A stretch of 10,155 bases of DNA, from NCBI GenBank assembly GCA_026785765.1, contig JAJAZK010000302.1, positions 1 to 10,155 on the forward strand, in the 5' to 3' direction. The DNA is from Rhodoferax sp. Its GTDB lineage: Bacteria > Pseudomonadota > Gammaproteobacteria > Burkholderiales > Burkholderiaceae_C. Position 1 is the first letter of the stretch; each line of letters begins with the position of its first letter. A model generated the notes under the pieces. The model did no database searches. It was not told the DNA's origin and saw only the letters and a list, made by a program, of their open reading frames with translations. Below are positions 1-6,780 of the stretch, piece after piece. Both the position numbers and the translations under genes were made by a program.

Positions 1-344
1 ACCTTGCGCCCTTCCCCAGCGAGGATGTTGTAGGTTCTGCAAGCGGCCTGCGTGTCCATGGTCTCGACTCCGATGCGCCGTTGCATCAGAGCGCCCAACC
101 ATGCCGGTTGTGCAAAACGGATGCGGGTTCCGCTGCCAAACAACACCAGTTCGGCGTCCAATTCGGCCAGGCGCGCAAAGTGCGCGGCGCCGAGTTCCGC
201 AAAACTGCGGCAGTTCCAGTCAAAGCGGTCACCACTGGAGCTGATCACCAGGCTGTGCGCATAACGCTCCCCATCGATGGCGACCCAGCCTGGGCCATAG
301 GCAGAAACAGACTGGACGGCGGATTTGTCAGGCTGGAGTTTCAT
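1..344 (-). CDS. Mth938-like (DUF498 family) protein, partial
   Basis: The minus strand reads open from an ATG at 344-342 to the window edge, giving 114 codons with the C-terminal end missing. The protein starts MKLQPDKSAVQSVSAYGPGW and continues through a short region like SLVISSSGDRFDWNC, an acidic LAELDAELVLFGSGTRIRF segment and MDTQAACRTYNILAGEGR near the edge. The LVLFGSGTRIRF stretch followed by a T-x-A-A-C-R-TYNIL stretch is the pattern of small Mth938-domain proteins (about 120-130 aa), so only a few residues should be missing. Members of this fold include human NDUFAF3 and AAMDC, but the bacterial protein has no firmly assigned biochemical role. There is no signal peptide or membrane segment, so it is probably cytosolic. 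No clear Shine-Dalgarno sequence precedes the start. It is divergent from the aminotransferase gene. Confidence 0.85.
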   Translation of the reverse strand, partial: MKLQPDKSAVQSVSAYGPGWVAIDGERYAHSLVISSSGDRFDWNCRSFAELGAAHFARLAELDAELVLFGSGTRIRFAQPAWLGALMQRRIGVETMDTQAACRTYNILAGEGRK

Positions 345-373
345 TCGATTTGGCGGTGGGGAACTGTGGTCAA

Positions 374-379
374 ATTATA
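374..379 (-). promoter_or_regulatory. Candidate -10 box (TATAAT) for the leftward Mth938-like gene
   Basis: Read on the minus strand, the divergent spacer contains a perfect TATAAT hexamer at 379-374, about 30 bases upstream of the ATG at 344. Transcription would begin near 367 and leave a leader of roughly 23 nt. No recognisable TTGACA-like -35 element sits 16-18 bases further upstream, so this is only half a promoter. On the plus strand the same bases offer only a weak TATAGG (376-381) for the aminotransferase gene. Confidence 0.35.
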
Positions 380-415
380 GGTTTGCTGTGTGTGACGCAG
401 TGCCCCGGAGCGCCC

Positions 416-1684
416 ATGAAACCCATCCGCAAGTCCACCAAACTCGACAACGTCTGTTACGACATCCGCGGCCCGATTCTGGAATGTGCGCAACGCATGG
501 AGGAGGAGGGGCACAAGATCATCAAGCTCAACATCGGCAACCTGGCGATGTTCGGGTTTGATTCGCCCGAGGAGATCCAGCAGGACATGATCCGCAACCT
601 GCCGAACTCGGCGGGTTATTCCGACAGCAAGGGCATTTTTGGCGCGCGCAAGGCCGTCATGCACTACACCCAGGAGCAGGGCATCGCGGGTGTCACGCTG
701 GACGACATTTATTTGGGCAATGGTGCCTCCGAATTGATAGTCATGGCAAGCAATGCGATGCTCAATGACGGCGACGAGATGCTGATACCGGCGCCCGACT
801 ATCCGTTATGGACTGCGGCTGTGGTCCTGTCCGGTGGCAAGCCGGTGCATTACCGCTGTGACGAGGCCAGGGACTGGATGCCCGACCTGGATGATATCCG
901 CGCTAAGGTTACGCCACGCACCAAGGGCATCGTGGTGATCAACCCGAACAACCCGACCGGCGCGCTGTACTCCGACGCGATGCTGCAGGGTATCGTCGAT
1001 ATCGCGCGTGAGAACGGTCTGGTGATTTTCGCTGACGAGGTCTACGACAAGGTGTTGTACGACGGGGCCAAACATACAGCGATTGCCGCGCTCAGCGACG
1101 ACGTGCTGACGCTGACTTTCAACAGCCTGAGCAAGAGTTACCGGTCATGTGGTTATCGCTCGGGCTGGATGGTGGTGTCGGGTGACAAAAAGCCGGCGCG
1201 CGACTATATTGACGGGCTCAACATGATGTCCAACCTGCGACTGTGCCCGAACGTGCCGGGGCAGTGGGCGATACAGACCGCGCTGGGTGGTTACCAGAGT
1301 ATCCGTGACCTGGTCGGCGAAGGCGGCCGCTTGCGCCGCCAGCGTGATTTGGCGCACCAACTGATCACCGCCATACCGGGGGTCAGTTGTGTCAAGCCGC
1401 GGGCAGCACTGTACATGTTTCCAAAACTCGACCCGATCATGTACCCGGTGCAGGACGATCAGGAATTCATGCTCGAACTGCTGCAGGAAACCAAGGTCAT
1501 GCTGGTGCAAGGCACAGGGTTCAACTGGGAGCGCCCGGACCACTTCCGGATCGTCTTTTTGCCGCATGAGGACGACTTGCGCGAGGCCATTGGCCGTATT
1601 GCGCGTTTTCTCGAACACTACCGCAAACGCCATGCCGATCACACCGTGCGTGGACCAATGAAACTTGTTGCCGTACGCGCCTGA
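416..1684 (+). CDS. alaA: AlaA-like PLP-dependent alanine aminotransferase
   Basis: This 422-aa fold-type I aminotransferase should interconvert alanine and pyruvate with glutamate/2-oxoglutarate as partner, in the cytosol. It matches E. coli AlaA nearly end to end. The N-terminus reads KSTKLDNVCYDIRGPILE, followed by the NPNNPTG motif (176-182), DEVYDK with the PLP-ring aspartate D207, the SLSK motif with Schiff-base lysine K240, and R378 in the DHFRIV motif for the substrate carboxylate. The lysine and arginine fall at the same numbers as in E. coli. The start at 416 is chosen because it reproduces the family N-terminus and has GGAG five bases upstream; a start at 350 would add 22 unrelated residues. 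Compared with my memory of the E. coli protein, NIGNPAPFGFD is NIGNLAMFGFD and the residues after the lysine are SYRSCGYRSGW rather than TYRVAGFRQGW. It probably heads the hom-thrC block, 33 bp ahead of hom. Confidence 0.93.
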   Translation: MKPIRKSTKLDNVCYDIRGPILECAQRMEEEGHKIIKLNIGNLAMFGFDSPEEIQQDMIRNLPNSAGYSDSKGIFGARKAVMHYTQEQGIAGVTLDDIYLGNGASELIVMASNAMLNDGDEMLIPAPDYPLWTAAVVLSGGKPVHYRCDEARDWMPDLDDIRAKVTPRTKGIVVINPNNPTGALYSDAMLQGIVDIARENGLVIFADEVYDKVLYDGAKHTAIAALSDDVLTLTFNSLSKSYRSCGYRSGWMVVSGDKKPARDYIDGLNMMSNLRLCPNVPGQWAIQTALGGYQSIRDLVGEGGRLRRQRDLAHQLITAIPGVSCVKPRAALYMFPKLDPIMYPVQDDQEFMLELLQETKVMLVQGTGFNWERPDHFRIVFLPHEDDLREAIGRIARFLEHYRKRHADHTVRGPMKLVAVRA

Positions 1685-1717
1685 CGGCCGGCGCACGCCA
1701 ACCCAACCAAGACACCA

Positions 1718-3076
1718 ATGAACGCGATTCAAGTAGGCCTGCTGGGCATTGGCACCGTCGGCAGCGGAACCTTCAGTGTTCTCAAGCGCAACCAGGCGGA
1801 GATTCGCCGACGTGCCGGACGCGGCATCGAAATCACCATGGTGGCGGACCTGGATGTGGCGCGTGCCCAGGCCCTGGTCGGCCCTGGCGTTCGGGTGGTG
1901 CACGATGCCCGCGCGGTGATTGCGAACCCCGACATCGACATCGTTGTCGAGTTGATCGGCGGCATGGGCATTGCGCGCCAACTGGTGATGGAGGCGATTG
2001 CCGCCGGGAAACACGTGGTGACCGCCAACAAGGCGCTGTTGGCCGTGCACGGTACGGAGATTTTTGCGGCGGCACATGCCAGGGGAGTGATGGTCGCATT
2101 CGAGGCGGCGGTTGCCGGTGGCATTCCGATCATCAAGGCCCTGCGCGAGGGGCTGACCGCCAACAGTATCCAGTGGGTGGCTGGCATCATCAACGGCACG
2201 ACCAATTTCATTCTGAGCGAGATGCGTGACAAAGGGCTCGACTTCGCTGCCGTGCTCAAGGAGGCGCAGCGCCTGGGGTATGCCGAGGCCGACCCCAGCT
2301 TTGACATCAACGGGGTTGATGCCGCGCACAAGCTTACCATCATGTCGGCGATTGCATTTGGTATTCCGGTGCAGTTCGACAAGGCCTATGTCGAAGGTAT
2401 CGCCGGACTCGCGACGCAGGACATCCAGTACGCGGGCCAACTGGGGTACCGGATCAAGTTACTGGGCATCACCAAACGCAATACCGACGCCGGCACGGGG
2501 CAGGCACGTGGCATCGAGTTGCGGGTGCATCCCAGCCTGGTACCGATGAAACGCCTGATCGCCAACGTCGAGGGCGCGATGAATGCAGTAATGGTGCAGG
2601 GGGACGCGGTGGGCACCACGCTGTACTACGGCAAAGGTGCCGGCAGCGAGCCGACCGCCAGCGCAGTCATCGCCGATCTGGTGGACATCACCCGCTTGCA
2701 CACGGCCGACGCCGCGCAGCGCGTGCCACACCTGGCGTTTCACCCGGACGCGATGAGCGACTTGCCGGTGTTGCCGATGGCCGACATCACTACCGCCTAT
2801 TACCTTCGTCTGCGGGTGGCCGACCAGGCCGGCGTGTTGGCCCGGGTGACCGGTATTCTGGCCAACGCGGGTATCAGCATCGACGCGATGTTGCAACGCG
2901 AAGCCGACGAGGTCGGTGGCAGTGGGGCTGCCAGCGGTGGCGCCGCGCAGACCGATTTGGTCATCCTGACCCACGATATCCGGGAAGGCACGATGAACGG
3001 GGCGCTGGCGCAGATGCAGGCGTTGGACAGCGTGCTGCAGACGATTGTTCGTATCCGCAAGGAAGAACTCGCCTGA
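1718..3076 (+). CDS. hom: Homoserine dehydrogenase with C-terminal ACT domain
   Basis: This enzyme reduces aspartate-4-semialdehyde to homoserine with NAD(P)H, the branch point toward threonine and methionine. The 452 residues show a Rossmann nucleotide-binding motif GIGTVG (10-15), the TANK motif with K105, and the catalytic-core stretch GIINGTTNFILSEM (157-169) with E168. The family signature then follows, YAEADPSFDINGVDAAHK (188-205), in which D201 and K205 correspond to the catalytic Asp/Lys pair. Residues from about 361 form an ACT domain (YYLRLRVADQAGVLARVTGIL), usually the site of threonine feedback inhibition. It is the monofunctional type with no aspartokinase fused. The ACT domain carries a Gly/Ser/Ala-rich loop at about 399-410, which may account for a length slightly above usual. 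The start has no good Shine-Dalgarno sequence, but the N-terminus fits the family. Its stop overlaps the thrC start. Confidence 0.96.
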   Translation: MNAIQVGLLGIGTVGSGTFSVLKRNQAEIRRRAGRGIEITMVADLDVARAQALVGPGVRVVHDARAVIANPDIDIVVELIGGMGIARQLVMEAIAAGKHVVTANKALLAVHGTEIFAAAHARGVMVAFEAAVAGGIPIIKALREGLTANSIQWVAGIINGTTNFILSEMRDKGLDFAAVLKEAQRLGYAEADPSFDINGVDAAHKLTIMSAIAFGIPVQFDKAYVEGIAGLATQDIQYAGQLGYRIKLLGITKRNTDAGTGQARGIELRVHPSLVPMKRLIANVEGAMNAVMVQGDAVGTTLYYGKGAGSEPTASAVIADLVDITRLHTADAAQRVPHLAFHPDAMSDLPVLPMADITTAYYLRLRVADQAGVLARVTGILANAGISIDAMLQREADEVGGSGAASGGAAQTDLVILTHDIREGTMNGALAQMQALDSVLQTIVRIRKEELA

Positions 3077-4524
3077 TGCGTTACTGCTCTACGCGCGGGC
3101 ACCCCGCGCGCCCGCGCTTCTGCGACATCCTGCTCGCAGGCCTGGCGCCAGACGGCGGGCTGTACCTTCCCGAGACCTATCCGCAAGTGGATGACGCGAC
3201 GCTGACGCGGTGGCGCAGCCTGCCATATGCAGACCTGGCGTTTGAGGTGTTGTCGCTGTACGTGGACGACATTCCCGCAGCCGACCTGCTGGCGATCTGC
3301 CGCAAGACGTACACCAGCGAGGTCTTTGGCACAGCACAGATTGTGCCTTTGCGCCGCCTGCATCCGCTTGCTGATTCGGGCCAGGAACCACAGGCATTGA
3401 TGTACCTGGAGGGCTTGTCCAACGGTCCGACCTTGGCGTTCAAGGATATGGCGATGCAACTGCTCGGCAATCTGTTCGAGTACGAGTTGGCCCGGCGCGG
3501 CGAAACGCTCAATATTCTGGGGGCGACCAGTGGTGATACCGGTAGCGCCGCTGAGTATGCGATGCGTGGCAAACGCGGCCTGACGGTGTTCATGACCAGC
3601 CCGCACGGGCGTATGAGTCCGTTCCAGCAGGCCCAGATGTTCAGCCTGATGGACGCAAATATCCACAACATCGCAATCGAGGGAGTATTTGACGACTGCC
3701 AGGATATGGTCAAGGCGGTCTCGGCGGACGCTGACTTCAAGCGCAGGAACCGGATCGGCACCGTGAATTCCATCAACTGGGCGCGCCTGGTGGCGCAGGT
3801 CGTGTACTACTTTGCGGGTTACATCCAGGCGACCAGTTCGAACGAAGAGCAGGTGAGTTTTGCGGTTCCCTCGGGCAACTTTGGCAACGTGTGTGCCGGC
3901 CATGTCGCGCGCATGATGGGGTTGCCGATCCACCAGCTGGTGGTGGCGACCAACGAGAACGATGTGCTCGACGAGTTTTTCCGCAGTGGTGTGTACCGGG
4001 TGCGCAGCGCGGCCGACACCCGTGAAACCTCCAGCCCGTCGATGGACATCTCCAAGGCATCCAACTTTGAACGTTTTGTTTTCGACCTGCTCGGACGTGA
4101 CGGGCCGCGCGTGGCGCAGTTGTTCGCCTCCGATCTGGCGCGGCACGGCTGCTTCGACCTGTCCGCCGACGCCGCGTTCGCCGGTGCGGCGCGCCGCTTC
4201 GGTTTTGTCAGCGGGAGCAGTACCCATGCCGACCGACTGGCCACCATTCGCGACACCGATGCCCGGTTTGGCGTTGTCGTGGATACCCACACGGCGGATG
4301 GCATCAAGGTGGCGCGTGAACACCTGACCCCAGGCGTGCCCATGCTGGTGCTGGAGACTGCGCTGCCGATCAAGTTTGCCCAGACGATTGTTGAGGCGCT
4401 GGGGCACTCGCCGCCATGCCCGGCGCGGTTCGCCGGGATCGAGGACTTGCCGCGGCGTGTGCTGGTGATGCCAGCCGACGTAAACGCGATCAAGGCCTAC
4501 ATCGAGCGCCACAGCAATGTGTGA
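3076..4524 (+). CDS. thrC: Threonine synthase
   Basis: This PLP enzyme converts O-phosphohomoserine to threonine and phosphate, the last step of threonine synthesis. The 482-aa product is of the longer proteobacterial/fungal-type class. The N-terminus MRYCSTRGHPARPRFCDILLAGLAPDGGLYLP is the typical substrate-domain opening. NGPTLAFKDMAMQ carries the PLP lysine K123, GATSGDTGSAA is at 149-159, and the phosphate-binding SGNFGN loop is at 266-271. The C-terminal part keeps TADGIKVA and LETALPIKFA as in the family. The ATG shares its A with the TGA of hom (TGATG), so translation is probably coupled, and AAGGAAG at 3059-3065 inside hom can serve as ribosome binding site. Homoserine kinase, which supplies its substrate, is not in the window. 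Confidence 0.96.
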   Translation: MRYCSTRGHPARPRFCDILLAGLAPDGGLYLPETYPQVDDATLTRWRSLPYADLAFEVLSLYVDDIPAADLLAICRKTYTSEVFGTAQIVPLRRLHPLADSGQEPQALMYLEGLSNGPTLAFKDMAMQLLGNLFEYELARRGETLNILGATSGDTGSAAEYAMRGKRGLTVFMTSPHGRMSPFQQAQMFSLMDANIHNIAIEGVFDDCQDMVKAVSADADFKRRNRIGTVNSINWARLVAQVVYYFAGYIQATSSNEEQVSFAVPSGNFGNVCAGHVARMMGLPIHQLVVATNENDVLDEFFRSGVYRVRSAADTRETSSPSMDISKASNFERFVFDLLGRDGPRVAQLFASDLARHGCFDLSADAAFAGAARRFGFVSGSSTHADRLATIRDTDARFGVVVDTHTADGIKVAREHLTPGVPMLVLETALPIKFAQTIVEALGHSPPCPARFAGIEDLPRRVLVMPADVNAIKAYIERHSNV

Positions 4525-4587
4525 ATTTATTTCGGCGGATGCGGGGTTTTGCCGACGCCGCGAGAGCGCCAACAGGGGCCGTTTTTC

Positions 4588-5820
4588 ATGACACGATCCC
4601 CGGCGCCATTGTTGCCATTGGACGACGCGCTGTCGCAGCTGCTCGCTGGTGCGCATCCGCTGGGCGAGAACGAGCAGGTTTCGGCCTTTGACGCCGATGG
4701 CCGGGTGCTGGCCATCGACGTGGTGTCCCCGCTGCGGGTACCGCCGCAGGACAACAGTTCCATGGACGGCTACGCTGTGCGCTGTTTCGACGTGCCGGTG
4801 GCTGCCACGGAGCTGGCTGTCGGTCAACGCATCCCGGCTGGATATTCCGCAAACGCGTTGCAGCCTTCCTGTGCCGCGCGTATCTTCACCGGTGCGCCGA
4901 TACCCGCCGGTGCAGACGCGGTGGTCATGCAGGAAGACTGCGAACTACTCGGTGCGGGGCAGCTGGTGCGGGTCAAACGTGTCCCCTTTGCGGGCCAGTG
5001 GATCCGCCGCGCTGGCGAGGACGTGGCCCTGGGCGCGACCGTGCTCGCTGCCGGCACTCGCCTGGGCCCTGCCGCCCTGGGAATGGCGGCCAGTGTGGGG
5101 CTGGCCAGCCTAACAGTGGCGCGGCGGCCGCGTGTGGCCTTGTTTTCCACCGGCGACGAGCTGGTCATGCCGGGTGAAGTCGCGCCACAGCAGATGCCGC
5201 CGGGTGCCATCTACAACTCGAACCGTTTTTTCCTGCGTGCCATGTTGATCCGGCTCGGGTGTGTGGTCAGCGACATGGGCATCGTGTCGGACCGACGTGA
5301 CGCGACGATTGCCGCGCTGCGTGCCGCTGCCGCTGCCCATGACATGGTTCTTACCAGCGGCGGTGTCTCGGTCGGCGAGGAGGACCACATCAAGCCCGCA
5401 GTAATGTCCCTGGGCACACTCGACCTGTGGCAAATTGCAATCAAGCCCGGCAAGCCGTTCGCCTATGGCCGTATTGGTGCGGCCCACTTTGTCGGCTTGC
5501 CAGGCAATCCGGTGTCGAGTTTCGTGACCTTTGCGCTGCTGGTGCGACCATTTCTGCTGCGCTTGCAAGGCGCCACTGAAGTGGCGGTTGCACGCAGCCC
5601 GATGCGTGCTGATTTTTCCTGGCCCAAGGCGGACCGCCGCCGTGAGTTCTTGCGTGTGCAACGCAACGCTGGTGGCGGGCTGGATCTTTTTTCCCACCAG
5701 AGTTCGGGCGTTCTTACCTCTGCTGTCTGGGCCGACGGCCTGGTCGACAATCCCGCAGGCGCCGTGATCAGCCCCGGTCAGCAGGTGGCGTACGTCGCCT
5801 TCGCCGATCTCCTCGCCTGA
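4588..5820 (+). CDS. moeA: Molybdopterin molybdotransferase MoeA
   Basis: MoeA inserts molybdate into adenylylated molybdopterin to make the active molybdenum cofactor. The 410 residues are close to the 411 of E. coli MoeA and align along their length. Visible motifs are DNSSMDGYAVR (55-65), RIFTGAPIPAGADAVVMQED (98-117), FSTGDELVMPGE (186-197) with catalytic-site E191, SGGVSVGEEDHIKP (257-270) with D266 matching E. coli D259, IKPGKPFAYG (285-294) and the GLPGNPVS loop (303-310). The start is the ATG at 4588, nine bases after AGGGG (4574-4578). A TTG at 4549 would add 13 residues without family support. It lies 63 bp after thrC and 7 bp before moaD. Confidence 0.95.
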   Translation: MTRSPAPLLPLDDALSQLLAGAHPLGENEQVSAFDADGRVLAIDVVSPLRVPPQDNSSMDGYAVRCFDVPVAATELAVGQRIPAGYSANALQPSCAARIFTGAPIPAGADAVVMQEDCELLGAGQLVRVKRVPFAGQWIRRAGEDVALGATVLAAGTRLGPAALGMAASVGLASLTVARRPRVALFSTGDELVMPGEVAPQQMPPGAIYNSNRFFLRAMLIRLGCVVSDMGIVSDRRDATIAALRAAAAAHDMVLTSGGVSVGEEDHIKPAVMSLGTLDLWQIAIKPGKPFAYGRIGAAHFVGLPGNPVSSFVTFALLVRPFLLRLQGATEVAVARSPMRADFSWPKADRRREFLRVQRNAGGGLDLFSHQSSGVLTSAVWADGLVDNPAGAVISPGQQVAYVAFADLLA

Positions 5821-5827
5821 TCCGACC

Positions 5828-6079
5828 ATGCAATTGACTCTGCGTTATTTCGCGTCCATCCGCGAGGCCATCGGAACGGGCAATGAGGCATGGGTCACCC
5901 AGGCAAGCGATCTGGCTGGTTTGCGCGATGAACTCATAACACGTGGAACGCCACATGCACAGGCGCTGGCGCGCGACCGGGTGCTGCGCATGGCGGTGGA
6001 CCACGTGCTGTGTGATGAACACACGCCGCTTGCGCCTGGCACCGAAGTGGCATTCTTCCCCCCCGTCACCGGCGGCTGA
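5828..6079 (+). CDS. moaD: Molybdopterin synthase small subunit MoaD
   Basis: This 83-aa ubiquitin-fold protein carries the sulfur that MoaE adds to cyclic pyranopterin monophosphate to form molybdopterin. It opens with MQLTLRYFASIREAIG, a standard MoaD first strand and helix, and ends in VAFFPPVTGG. The terminal Gly-Gly is the hallmark: it is adenylylated by MoeB and converted to a thiocarboxylate. The start is only 7 bp after the moeA stop and has no strong Shine-Dalgarno sequence, so coupling to moeA translation is likely. Its partner moaE follows in the same direction, but after an unusually large gap. Confidence 0.95.
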   Translation: MQLTLRYFASIREAIGTGNEAWVTQASDLAGLRDELITRGTPHAQALARDRVLRMAVDHVLCDEHTPLAPGTEVAFFPPVTGG

Positions 6080-6302
6080 CCGCGGCCGACCGGTCCAGCG
6101 CCTGCAGCAGCAATCGTAATTCGGTCAGATGAGCCTGGGTGTTTCCAATTTGGGCGCAAGGGCTGGGCAGGCCCAACCCTGCCATGTGTGCGCGATGCTT
6201 CTGACCCTCTCGCTGATGCGCATGGCGCTGCCCCAACAGCGCGGAACCCAATGCCTGCAGTGCAGTGCCACAATGGAGCGATGAAATTGCCGCGCGTTGC
6301 AA
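6066..6302 (-). other. Doubtful antisense small reading frame in the moaD-moaE gap
   Basis: An open frame of 78 codons covers the whole 201-bp space between moaD and moaE on the minus strand and overlaps both neighbours slightly. Its product is helix-like and Leu/Gln/Ala-rich, with segments such as LHCGTALQALGSALLGQ and HLTELRLLLQALDRS. The long version must begin at a TTG inside moaE. The only ATG (6185) would give a 39-residue peptide starting MAGLGLPSPCAQIGN. Neither start has a good ribosome binding site. I do not recognise it. It could be a real small gene, the decayed remnant of one, or chance in GC-rich DNA, which tends to stay open. Confidence 0.18.
6159..6180. repeat. Near-perfect inverted repeat in the moaD-moaE gap
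   Basis: The arms AGGGCTGGG (6159-6167) and CCCAACCCT (6172-6180) are complementary except at one position and enclose only four bases. As minus-strand RNA the single mismatch becomes a G-U pair, giving a continuous 9-bp stem. As plus-strand RNA it is a C-A mismatch. No T-run follows on either side, so a classic intrinsic terminator is not supported. It might act as an RNA processing or stability element between moaD and moaE, or be a chance hairpin in GC-rich DNA. Confidence 0.45.
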
Positions 6303-6760
6303 TCCAAGGCGCCGATTTCGACCTCTCGGCCGAAGTTGCCAGCCTGCGCGCCGCCGATCCCCGGGTCGGCGCGGTGTGCAGCTTTATCGGAACCGTGCGA
6401 GACCGCAATGACGGCTGCAGTGTGGCGACGCTGGAACTGGAGCATTACCCCGGCATGACGGAGAAGTCGATCGAGGCCATGATCGACGAAGCGCAGCGGC
6501 GTTTTGCCATTTTTGCCGCGCGCGTGGTGCACCGCGTTGGTGTGCTGCAGCCGCTCGACCAGATTGTGCTGGTGGCGGTGACGTCGGCGCACCGCGGCGA
6601 GAGCTTCCGGGCGTGTGAGTTTTTGATGGACTATCTCAAGACCCAGGCGCCATTCTGGAAAAAGGAACAGACCCCGCAGGGAGCGCGCTGGGTCGATGCG
6701 CGGGTATCGGACGATGCGGCGATGCAGCGCTGGGAGATTGGTGCGCCGCGCAACAACTGA
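6281..6760 (+). CDS. moaE: Molybdopterin synthase catalytic subunit MoaE
   Basis: MoaE is the catalytic subunit that, with two MoaD thiocarboxylates, turns cyclic pyranopterin monophosphate into molybdopterin. From the ATG at 6281 the product is 159 aa, near the usual 150-160. Recognisable stretches are VGAVCSFIGTVRDRN (R40), LELEHYPGMTEKSIE, the HRG motif at 104-106 within TSAHRGESFRACEFLMDYLKT, and APFWKKEQTPQGARWVDAR with K120 and K127, which match the E. coli active-site lysines K119 and K126. The frame is open further upstream, with ATGs at 6251 and 6188, but those would add residues outside the family core. The start at 6281 has GGAG only two bases away, which is unusually close, so 6251 (11 residues longer) remains possible. 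It ends 14 bp from the stop of the convergent hypothetical gene. Confidence 0.93.
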   Translation: MKLPRVAIQGADFDLSAEVASLRAADPRVGAVCSFIGTVRDRNDGCSVATLELEHYPGMTEKSIEAMIDEAQRRFAIFAARVVHRVGVLQPLDQIVLVAVTSAHRGESFRACEFLMDYLKTQAPFWKKEQTPQGARWVDARVSDDAAMQRWEIGAPRNN

Positions 6761-6780
6761 CCGCGTCGTACAGGTCAGTT
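6755..6780. terminator. Perfect 8-bp inverted repeat holding both convergent stop codons
   Basis: AACTGACC (6755-6762) and GGTCAGTT (6773-6780) are exact reverse complements separated by ten bases. The TGA of moaE (6758-6760) is in the left arm and the TGA of the leftward gene (6775-6777) is in the right arm. The hairpin could form in either transcript and might act as a bidirectional end signal. The stem is only half GC and has no U-tract on either strand, so termination strength is uncertain. Confidence 0.45.

Noticed and set aside
350..415. Upstream start for alaA
   Set aside because: The ATG at 416 has a GGAG five bases upstream and reproduces the conserved AlaA N-terminus; the added 22 residues resemble nothing in the family and would overlap the divergent promoter region.
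1145..2440. A 431-codon open frame on the minus strand
   Set aside because: It is antisense to alaA and hom, has shadow-like composition (many His, Arg, Gly) and shows no motif.
4533..4560. CGGCG ... CGCCG stem between thrC and moeA as a terminator
   Set aside because: Only five base pairs with an 18-base loop and no T-run following the stem, so it does not support termination.
4549..4587. Upstream TTG start for moeA
   Set aside because: The extra 13 residues have no family support, and the ATG at 4588 has an AGGGG ribosome binding site at good spacing and gives the usual length.
2800..4827. A 675-codon open frame on the minus strand
   Set aside because: It lies opposite hom, thrC and moeA, all of which have full-length family matches. 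Its translation is rich in His, Arg and Gln, as expected for the antisense of GC-rich coding DNA, and shows no recognisable domain.
6256..6268. TGCAG tandem repeat just before moaE
   Set aside because: Only two and a half copies of five bases; too short to mean anything.
5821..6280. Molybdenum-cofactor riboswitch near moeA-moaD-moaE
   Set aside because: The gaps before moeA and moaD are too short, and the moaD-moaE gap shows only one simple hairpin, not the multi-stem architecture of that riboswitch class.
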